Below the pieces are notes generated by a model. That model was not told where the DNA came from. It worked only from the letters and a program-made list of their open reading frames with translations, and searched no databases. The position numbers and the translations under genes are program-made. A stretch of DNA of 6,613 nt from Gammaproteobacteria bacterium (GTDB taxonomy: Bacteria; Pseudomonadota; Gammaproteobacteria; UBA9214). The DNA is taken from assembly GCA_003454335.1 (NCBI GenBank), contig DMKK01000206.1, positions 1 through 6,613 on the forward strand, in the 5' to 3' direction. Below, one piece after another: positions 1 through 4,066 of this stretch. Each line of letters begins with the position of its first letter. Within the stretch, counting starts at the first letter, position 1.

Positions 1-713
1 TCGTCCAGGAACAGGGTGCCGCCATGGGCCTGTTCGAACAGCCCGGCGTGCTCCCCCACACTGCCCGTGAAGGAACCGCGCGCATGGCCAAACACCTCGG
101 ACTCAAACAAGGTATCCGTCAGCACGGTGCAGTCCACAGTCAGAAACGGCTGCTCGCTGCGCACTGAATTTTGATGGATAAAATTGGCGGCCAGTTCCTT
201 GCCGGTACCGGTCTCTCCCTGCAATAGCACCGGCGCCTGTGCGGCCGCCACCATCTTCAACTGGTCCATGCAGGCCATGAACGGTTGTGTCTTGCCAACC
301 ATGCGCCGGCCGTTGAGGCGACGCTCATCAGGTGTCGAGATTTCCTGAATCAGCTCCCCCATATACAGTTCCCCGTTGTCGCCGCGCAAAGGAAAGGCCG
401 AGACCCGCACCTGGCACATGCGGTGGTTCGCATCGTAGTGAACATGCAGGCAGGAGTCCTGCTTGCCGATTTCAAACAGGTTCTCATGCGGGCAGTCCTC
501 GCCGGACTCGTGGCAGGGTGCGTCGCTATTGTGGCTGATCTTGTAGCACGGCTGTCCGATCGCCTCCTCCTGGCTGACCCCGAAAGATTTTTCATAGGCA
601 AGATTGACGGCCATAACCCGGTATTCACTGTCAATCACCACAAACGGCTCTTGATGGCTGTCGACCAGTGACTGCAGGTCAATATTTGATGTTTTTTTGG
701 TCGTGTCTAGCAT
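1..713 (-). CDS. PAS-domain sigma-54-dependent transcriptional activator (bEBP), N-terminal part, truncated by window edge
   Basis: Reading leftward from ATG 713-711, 237 codons stay open to the window edge. An in-frame TAA lies directly before the ATG, so no longer start exists; AGGGGGG at 728-722 lies 8 nt upstream as ribosome binding site. Residues about 10-125 look like a PAS sensor (EPFVVIDSEYRVMAVN, then a GELIQEIS end). It carries C56-x4-H61-x5-C67-H68-x5-C74-P75 plus C88, H90, H92, H97 and C100. From about residue 138 the AAA+ sigma-54 interaction domain begins: Walker A GETGTGKE (166-173), FESEVFGH (203-210), GSFTGS at the GAFTGA loop position (213-218) and the start of Walker B (GGTLFLD, 231-237). 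Proteins of this family remodel the sigma-54 holoenzyme by ATP hydrolysis after binding upstream sites through a C-terminal Fis-type helix-turn-helix, which lies outside the window. There is no receiver domain, so the PAS domain is probably the sensor. The signal is unknown; redox, metal or a cofactor is inferred from the cysteines and histidines. Its divergent partner is a sigma-54 promoter at 917-932. Confidence 0.93.
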   Translation of the reverse strand, partial: MLDTTKKTSNIDLQSLVDSHQEPFVVIDSEYRVMAVNLAYEKSFGVSQEEAIGQPCYKISHNSDAPCHESGEDCPHENLFEIGKQDSCLHVHYDANHRMCQVRVSAFPLRGDNGELYMGELIQEISTPDERRLNGRRMVGKTQPFMACMDQLKMVAAAQAPVLLQGETGTGKELAANFIHQNSVRSEQPFLTVDCTVLTDTLFESEVFGHARGSFTGSVGEHAGLFEQAHGGTLFLD

Positions 714-721
714 TTAGTACG

Positions 722-728
722 CCCCCCT
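722..728 (-). promoter_or_regulatory. Ribosome binding site of the PAS-bEBP gene
   Basis: The minus strand reads AGGGGGG with an 8-nt spacer to ATG 713-711. This purine-rich run, together with the in-frame stop directly before the ATG, fixes the start of the activator gene. Confidence 0.6.
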
Positions 729-738
729 ATAATTCCCG

Positions 739-769
739 ATTGTAACGGTTTTTACTTATGACACCGTAA
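739..769 (-). promoter_or_regulatory. Possible weak sigma-70 promoter of the PAS-bEBP gene
   Basis: On the minus strand TACAAT (744-739) matches the -10 consensus at 5 of 6 positions. TTACGG (769-764) is a poor -35 element at a long 19-bp spacing. Transcription would start near 732, giving a short leader of about 20 nt before the ribosome binding site. The site lies inside the 24-bp-period direct repeat, so a protein binding the repeat could control it. The weak -35 makes this tentative. Confidence 0.3.
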
Positions 770-787
770 CGGCATTCACTTATGACA
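742..787. repeat. Two-copy 22-bp direct repeat, 24-bp period
   Basis: Copies at 742-763 and 766-787 each begin with GTAACGG and end with ACTTATGACA; 19 of 22 positions agree, with differences at repeat positions 8, 9 and 12. The pair overlaps the presumed promoter zone of the minus-strand activator, and each copy ends in a TGACA half-site of the kind that recurs to the right. It is probably a binding-site array, perhaps for autoregulation of the activator. That role is inferred; the repeat itself is read directly. Confidence 0.7.
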
Positions 788-844
788 TAAATGTCACGAA
801 CCTGTCATGTTTCGACATAGTGAACTGACATAATTGTCGTGTCG
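783..844. promoter_or_regulatory. Cluster of TGACA/TGTCA half-sites with two matching 14-bp inverted repeats; candidate bEBP upstream activating sequence
   Basis: TGACATAAATGTCA (783-796) is a 6-bp inverted repeat around AA. TGACATAATTGTCG (826-839) is the same design with two substitutions, 43 bp further on, about four helical turns. Between and after them lie TGTCA (803-807), CGACA (813-817) and TGTCG (840-844). Activators of the sigma-54 class typically bind inverted repeats roughly 80-200 bp upstream of their promoter. These two centre about 153 and 110 bp upstream of the predicted start at about 943, so they fit as enhancers for the divergent activator. Assignment of the binding protein is inference. 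Confidence 0.55.
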
Positions 845-858
845 TTGATCTACATCAT
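845..858 (+). promoter_or_regulatory. FNR/ANR/DNR-type binding site
   Basis: TTGATCTACATCAT matches the FNR-family consensus TTGAT-N4-ATCAA at 9 of the 10 specified positions; only the last base differs. Its centre (851.5) is about 91 bp upstream of the predicted sigma-54 transcription start. FNR-family proteins respond to oxygen or nitric oxide and often regulate genes for cytochromes and anaerobic respiration. I found no well-formed -10 element at the usual class II distance, so its target (the sigma-54 unit, the divergent activator, or an unseen start) is unclear. Confidence 0.6.
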
Positions 859-874
859 GAACAATGGATCCCGC

Positions 875-888
875 CAAACAATTGTTTG
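875..888. repeat. Perfect 14-bp palindrome
   Basis: CAAACAATTGTTTG equals its own reverse complement. It lies between the FNR-type box and the sigma-54 promoter, about 30 bp upstream of the -24 element. It could be an operator for a dimeric regulator. I do not recognise the motif, and it does not fit the IHF consensus. Confidence 0.45.
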
Positions 889-916
889 CCCGGCAATTCC
901 TTTTTATGAGCCTCTT

Positions 917-932
917 TGGCATGAGACTTGCC
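917..932 (+). promoter_or_regulatory. Sigma-54 (RpoN) promoter, -24/-12 type
   Basis: TGGCATGAGACTTGCC matches the consensus TGGCAC-N5-TTGC. GG at 918-919 and GC at 930-931 are separated by exactly 10 bp, the invariant spacing of this promoter class. Transcription is predicted to start near 943 on the plus strand. A sigma-54 activator gene begins about 200 bp upstream in the opposite orientation with candidate enhancer repeats in between, which is the classical arrangement and raises confidence. The transcript would enter the predicted small RNA at 943-1067 and, on read-through, the ccm operon. Confidence 0.75.
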
Positions 933-942
933 CTAATTCCTG

Positions 943-1067
943 CAAAAAGCAAATCTGGCTCCCTGAACTCTTCGGGGATGTTCAGACCATTTCCGGCTCC
1001 GGGTGCACTTACGAGGTATCCGAACCGATTACCATGGGGCGATCCTCCCATCTCGCCTCTTTTTTTT
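943..1067 (+). ncRNA. Predicted sigma-54-dependent small RNA (or terminated leader of the ccm operon)
   Basis: The span runs from the predicted sigma-54 start to the end of an intrinsic terminator, about 125 nt. It holds no convincing reading frame: the only ATG-initiated frame entering it (978) has no good ribosome binding site, runs through the terminator and gives a Pro/Arg-rich product. It can form a hairpin at 963-985, CTGAAC paired with GTTCAG, plus the terminator hairpin, whose loop is the C-rich TCCTCCCATC. A U8 tail would suit Hfq binding. It is unlike CrcZ or RsmZ types: I see no repeated A-rich or GGA motifs. Alternatively this is an attenuated leader of ccmA. Existence of the RNA is inference from promoter plus terminator. 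Confidence 0.5.
1036..1067 (+). terminator. Intrinsic (Rho-independent) terminator
   Basis: GGGGCGA (1036-1042) pairs with TCGCCTC (1053-1059), seven pairs including one G-U. The 10-nt loop is TCCTCCCATC, and the stem is followed at once by eight T (1060-1067). It lies about 185 bp upstream of ccmA, so it separates the sigma-54 transcript from the ccm operon and fits the 3' end of a short RNA. Confidence 0.65.
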
Positions 1068-1142
1068 GCCCGAAAGGAGCCCCCTGTCTATACAACGCGG
1101 CCCGGACCGGCCCTCCCCGATAGAACCAGGCCCGGTTACAAG

Positions 1143-1171
1143 TTGGGATGAACGCCCGGGGATAGTATGAT
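1143..1171 (+). promoter_or_regulatory. Sigma-70-type promoter for the ccm operon
   Basis: TTGGGA (1143-1148) and TATGAT (1166-1171) are separated by the optimal 17 bp; the -10 box matches consensus at 5 of 6 positions and the -35 at 4 of 6. Transcription would start near 1178, about 75 nt before ccmA. As it lies downstream of the terminator at 1036-1067, it can serve the ccm genes independently of the sigma-54 promoter. I see nothing notable in 1068-1142 beyond GC-rich sequence. Confidence 0.55.
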
Positions 1172-1251
1172 TCGTGGACTAACCTCATGAGATTTACCCC
1201 TATTCCCCTATCAGGACTGATCAGGCAGTGATTGAAACTGGCAATAACAAC

Positions 1252-1872
1252 ATGCTCGAAGCCCATGCGCTGGAATGCATCCGCGATGATCGCACCCTGT
1301 TCAGCGGCCTGGCGTTCCGGCTTGAACGCGGGCAGGCGCTGATACTGGAAGGTCGCAACGGCAGCGGCAAGACCTCATTGCTGCGTATTTTGTGCGGCAT
1401 TCGGCTTGCGGATGCCGGGACTGTGACCTGGGACGGAACGGATATCGGCAAGCTGGGGCCGGATTACCACGTGCACACAGCCTATGTCGGTCACCGCGAC
1501 GGTATCAAGCTTGACCTGACTCCACTGGAAAACCTCGCCATGGCTCGGGCGCTGGGCAAACCGAATGACACCACGCTCGAGGCGGCCCTGGAGAAAGTAG
1601 ATCTGTACGGATTCGAGGATGTACTGACGCGCAACCTGTCCGCCGGTCAGCAGCGGCGCCTGGCGCTGGCACGGCTGCTGGTCACTGACACCGTCCTGTG
1701 GATACTGGACGAACCGTTCACCTCGCTCGATGTCCATGGCATCCAGGTCATCGAGGAACTGCTGGACCAGCACACCTCCAGTGGCGGCATGCTGGCCGTG
1801 ACTTCGCATCATGCCGTCAACCTCGCCAGCACCACCATTCAACGCATCAACCTGTCCGACCTGGCCGCATGA
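1252..1872 (+). CDS. ccmA: Heme exporter ATP-binding protein CcmA
   Basis: This is the ATPase of the CcmABCD complex of System I cytochrome c maturation. ATP hydrolysis by CcmA on the inner face of the membrane is needed to release heme-loaded CcmE from CcmC/CcmD. The 206-residue protein has Walker A GRNGSGKT (34-41), the ABC signature LSAGQQ (129-134), Walker B LWILDEP (149-155) with catalytic E154, D-loop SLD (158-160) and a switch histidine H186 in TSHHAVN. The motif LSAGQQRRLALARL and the length closely match E. coli CcmA (207 residues). The ATG at 1252 is chosen because MLEA aligns with the family N terminus. A GTG at 1228 in the same frame would add 8 residues, with AGGA 11 nt upstream; neither start has a strong ribosome binding site. 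It is the first gene of the operon and its stop overlaps the ccmB start as ATGA. Confidence 0.96.
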   Translation: MLEAHALECIRDDRTLFSGLAFRLERGQALILEGRNGSGKTSLLRILCGIRLADAGTVTWDGTDIGKLGPDYHVHTAYVGHRDGIKLDLTPLENLAMARALGKPNDTTLEAALEKVDLYGFEDVLTRNLSAGQQRRLALARLLVTDTVLWILDEPFTSLDVHGIQVIEELLDQHTSSGGMLAVTSHHAVNLASTTIQRINLSDLAA

Positions 1873-2552
1873 CATCCGATTCCCTGCCACGCGCCTTTAC
1901 CCTGCTGCTGAAGCGTGATCTGACACTGGCTGTCCGGCATCGGGCTGAGATACTCAACCCCTTGCTGTTCTTCGTGCTGGTCACCAGCCTGTTCCCGCTC
2001 GGCATCGGCGCCGATCCAAAACTGCTGCAGGCGGTCGGTCCGGGTATCATCTGGGTCGCTGCACTGCTCGCTGCCCTGCTGTCGCTGGAGGGCATTTTCC
2101 GCTCCGATTTCGAGGACGGCACACTGGAGCAGTTCCTGCTCAGCTCACACCCGGTATCGGTGCTGGTAATCGCCAAGGTGCTGGCCCACTGGCTGATTAC
2201 CGGCCTGCCGCTACTGGTCATTTCACCGCTGCTCGGTGTGCTGCTGGGACTGCCGGGCGATGCCATCATTATATTGCTGATCACGCTGGCTCTGGGCACG
2301 CCGGTGCTGAGCCTGATCGGCGCCGTGGGCGTGGCCCTCACGGTGGGACTGCGCAAGGGGGGGATGATACTGTCCCTGCTCGTGTTACCATTGTACGTTC
2401 CATTATTGATATTTGCGGCCAATGCCGTGGATACCGCCGCCGCAGGTCTGCCGGTGACTGCCCATTTATCGCTGATCAGCGCATTACTGGTGCTGTCGCT
2501 GAGCCTGTCACCACTGGCAACTGCCGCGGCCCTGCGTATAAGCTTGAGTTGA
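1869..2552 (+). CDS. ccmB: Heme exporter membrane protein CcmB
   Basis: CcmB is the integral membrane partner of CcmA in the inner membrane. The 227-residue protein is about the family length (220 in E. coli) and has six hydrophobic segments. Family landmarks are visible: RHRAEILNPLLFFV near residues 23-36, LFPLGIG, PGIIWVAALLAALLSLE, FEDGTLEQ, KVLAHWLITGLPLL, GVALTVGLRKGG, and a C terminus ending in TAAALRIS. The open frame extends upstream into ccmA (to 1698), but that extension is ccmA sequence in another frame. ATG 1869 overlaps the ccmA stop in ATGA, lacks its own clear ribosome binding site and is probably translated by coupling. Together with CcmA it acts with CcmC/CcmD in release of holo-CcmE; the substrate actually moved by CcmAB is not settled for the family. 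Confidence 0.96.
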   Translation: MTSDSLPRAFTLLLKRDLTLAVRHRAEILNPLLFFVLVTSLFPLGIGADPKLLQAVGPGIIWVAALLAALLSLEGIFRSDFEDGTLEQFLLSSHPVSVLVIAKVLAHWLITGLPLLVISPLLGVLLGLPGDAIIILLITLALGTPVLSLIGAVGVALTVGLRKGGMILSLLVLPLYVPLLIFAANAVDTAAAGLPVTAHLSLISALLVLSLSLSPLATAAALRISLS

Positions 2553-2553
2553 T

Positions 2554-3294
2554 ATGTTCAATAATTTTTTTCACAAAATGGCCTCGCCGAGATATTTCTA
2601 CAACATCTCCGGGCAGCTGATCCCGTGGCTCGCGGCGGCCTGTATGGCGCTGTTCCTGGCCGGACTCTACTACGGCCTGGTCAAGGCACCGCCGGATTAC
2701 CAGCAGGGCGACAGCTACCGCATCATGTTCATCCACGTGCCGGCCGCATGGATGTCGATGTTCATCTACGTGGTCATGGCCGTCGCCGGCGCCATCGGGC
2801 TGATCTGGCACATCAAACTGGCAGAGGTCATGGCCATCAGCAGCGCCTCCATCGGGGCCTCGTTCACGTTCCTCGCACTGGTCACCGGTTCCATCTGGGG
2901 CAAACCGATGTGGGGCACCTGGTGGGTGTGGGATGCACGCCTGACGTCTGAACTGATCCTGCTGTTCCTGTACCTGGGCGTGATTGCACTCTACAACGCC
3001 ATCGACGACAAGCGCACCGCGGCACGTGCCGTGGCCATCCTTGCACTGGTCGGTGTCGTGAACATCCCCATCATTCACTACTCGGTCGAATGGTGGAATA
3101 CCCTGCACCAGGGCCCGACAGTCACCAAACTCGATAAACCATCCATCCATCTCAGCATGCTGATACCACTGCTGCTGATGGCGTTCGCCTTCAAGCTCTA
3201 CTATGCCTTCGTGGTGCTGATGCGCGCACGCTGCGAGGTGCTGGAACGTGAACGCCATACCGGCTGGGTCAGGGAACTCGCGGAGACAAAATGA
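2554..3294 (+). CDS. ccmC: Heme-handling protein CcmC (heme ligation to CcmE)
   Basis: CcmC presents heme on the periplasmic side of the inner membrane and drives its covalent attachment to CcmE. The 246-residue protein (245 in E. coli) has six hydrophobic segments. The tryptophan-rich WWD motif is at about 115-127 (IWGKPMWGTWWVWD) followed by ARLTSEL. The two conserved periplasmic histidines that ligate heme in the family are present: H61 in FIHVPAAW and H185 in WWNTLHQG. The signature KAPPDYQQGDSYRIMF is at about 45-59. The start is separated from the ccmB stop by one base; its N terminus aligns with the E. coli protein, so the internal ATG at 2578 is not preferred. The upstream ribosome binding site is weak, which suggests coupling to ccmB. 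The stop overlaps ccmD as ATGA. Confidence 0.97.
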   Translation: MFNNFFHKMASPRYFYNISGQLIPWLAAACMALFLAGLYYGLVKAPPDYQQGDSYRIMFIHVPAAWMSMFIYVVMAVAGAIGLIWHIKLAEVMAISSASIGASFTFLALVTGSIWGKPMWGTWWVWDARLTSELILLFLYLGVIALYNAIDDKRTAARAVAILALVGVVNIPIIHYSVEWWNTLHQGPTVTKLDKPSIHLSMLIPLLLMAFAFKLYYAFVVLMRARCEVLERERHTGWVRELAETK

Positions 3295-3464
3295 GTCTGA
3301 ATGAATTCTTTCACATGGGTGGCTATGCGTTCTACGTGTGGACATCCTATGGCCTTGCATTAATCGTGCTGCTGCTCAACGTAATCGGGCCGCTGCGGCA
3401 GCGAAAAAAGCTGCTAAATGACATTGCCCGTACCAACAGGCGGGCACGGAGAAACACCCCATGA
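3291..3464 (+). CDS. ccmD: Small membrane protein CcmD
   Basis: This 57-residue protein has one hydrophobic segment (about 13-33). It opens with SLNEFFHMGGYAFYVWTSYG, the conserved CcmD pattern of MGGYAFYVW followed by Y/G, and continues with LIVLLLNVIGPLRQRKKLL and a basic cytoplasmic tail rich in Arg and Lys. CcmD joins the CcmABC complex and is required to release heme-loaded CcmE from CcmC. The ATG overlaps the ccmC stop in ATGA and has GGAG (3282-3285) 5 nt upstream; the end overlaps ccmE in another ATGA. Position between ccmC and ccmE is the canonical one, and length is within the usual range for this small family. Confidence 0.94.
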   Translation: MSLNEFFHMGGYAFYVWTSYGLALIVLLLNVIGPLRQRKKLLNDIARTNRRARRNTP

Positions 3465-3922
3465 CACCGAAACGCAAAAAACGCCTGCTGCTCATCGCCC
3501 TGATGGTTGCCGGTGTCGGTATCGCCGCCGGCTTTGCACTCAAGGCCTTCAACGAGAACCTGATGTTCTTCTATACGCCGTCCGACATCGTTGCTGGCAA
3601 GGCACCGGTTGATCACCCCATCCGCGCCGGTGGACTGGTCACCACCGGCAGCGTGAAACGCCAGGCCGACGGCCTGACCGTACGCTTTGACATCACCGAC
3701 AATGCCGAGACCGTCACCATCCAGTACACCGGCATCCTGCCGGACCTGTTCCGCGAGGGCCAGGGCATCGTGGCGCTGGGAGAACTCGGCAAGGACCAGA
3801 TGTTTGTCGCCAGCGAGGTGCTGGCCAAGCATGATGAGAATTACATGCCGCCGGAAGTGGCGGATGCACTCCAGGCCACGCACGAGGCCGGAGTCAAGGG
3901 TGCGGCGGATACGGTAAAATAG
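3461..3922 (+). CDS. ccmE: Periplasmic heme chaperone CcmE
   Basis: CcmE binds heme covalently through a histidine in the periplasm and hands it to CcmF. The 153-residue protein begins with a basic stretch (TPKRKKR) and one membrane anchor (about 9-28). A beta-barrel domain of OB-fold type follows, with FFYTPSDI, GGLVTTGSVKR and VTIQYTGILPDLFREGQGIVALG. The heme-attachment motif is intact: H124 and Y128 in LAKHDENY, equivalent to H130 and Y134 of E. coli, followed by MPPEV and a flexible polar tail. This is the canonical histidine type, not the cysteine variant seen in some archaea and sulfate reducers. GGAG (3448-3451) is its ribosome binding site, and the start overlaps the ccmD stop. After its stop the tight packing of the operon is broken by a 144-bp gap. 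Confidence 0.97.
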   Translation: MTPKRKKRLLLIALMVAGVGIAAGFALKAFNENLMFFYTPSDIVAGKAPVDHPIRAGGLVTTGSVKRQADGLTVRFDITDNAETVTIQYTGILPDLFREGQGIVALGELGKDQMFVASEVLAKHDENYMPPEVADALQATHEAGVKGAADTVK

Positions 3923-3946
3923 TTAGTATTTATTAACGTCGTATTG

Positions 3947-4028
3947 TTGGGTTCGGTCGCTCTCGCACATCCATGTGCTCCGCGACACTCGGACATCCTG
4001 TCCAGCGTCGCTATGCTACTTAACCCAA
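3947..4028. repeat. Palindromic REP-like element between ccmE and ccmF
   Basis: The element is bounded by inverted arms TTGGGTT (3947-3953) and AACCCAA (4022-4028). Inside are GTCGC (3956-3960), GCGAC (3982-3986) and GTCGC (4007-4011). The middle block can pair with either flank. The first option encloses hairpin GCACA-TCCA-TGTGC (3965-3969 with 3974-3978); the second encloses GGACA-TCC-TGTCC (3991-3995 with 3999-4003). Thus two look-alike, mutually exclusive hairpins share one arm. It has no T-run and is not an ordinary terminator. It probably is a dispersed intergenic palindromic repeat, or a device modulating mRNA stability between ccmE and ccmF. The repeat family is inferred, not confirmed. 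Confidence 0.6.
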
Positions 4029-4066
4029 ACTCACAGGCAATTCTTTAAATTTGGACGGGATGAAAC

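Noticed and set aside
285..671. Plus-strand open frame of 128 codons opposite the activator gene
   Set aside because: The minus strand encodes clear PAS and AAA+ motifs here; the plus frame is its shadow.
839..1151. Two overlapping plus-strand open frames (839-1123 and 864-1151) in the divergent intergenic region
   Set aside because: They run through the FNR-type box or palindrome, the sigma-54 promoter and the terminator, have poor ribosome binding sites, and give low-complexity Pro/Arg-rich products that resemble no family I know.
1197..1224. Short tandem CCCCTAT repeat and CTGATCAG palindrome in the ccmA leader
   Set aside because: Both are short (7-8 bp) and expected by chance at this length; no recognised operator.
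1698..1868. Upstream extension of the ccmB frame to an ATG at 1698
   Set aside because: This part translates ccmA in another frame; the family N terminus and the ATGA overlap support ATG 1869.
2566..2572. Run of seven T at the start of ccmC as a slippage site
   Set aside because: The frame is intact on both sides and aligns with CcmC from the first residue; no evidence of programmed slippage.
2476..3360. Long minus-strand open frame (294 codons) opposite ccmC, and similar ones opposite ccmA, ccmB, ccmE and ccmF
   Set aside because: They are antisense to unambiguous conserved genes, have His/Gln/Gly-rich or Ser/Arg-rich composition typical of shadow frames in GC-rich DNA, and lack ribosome binding sites.
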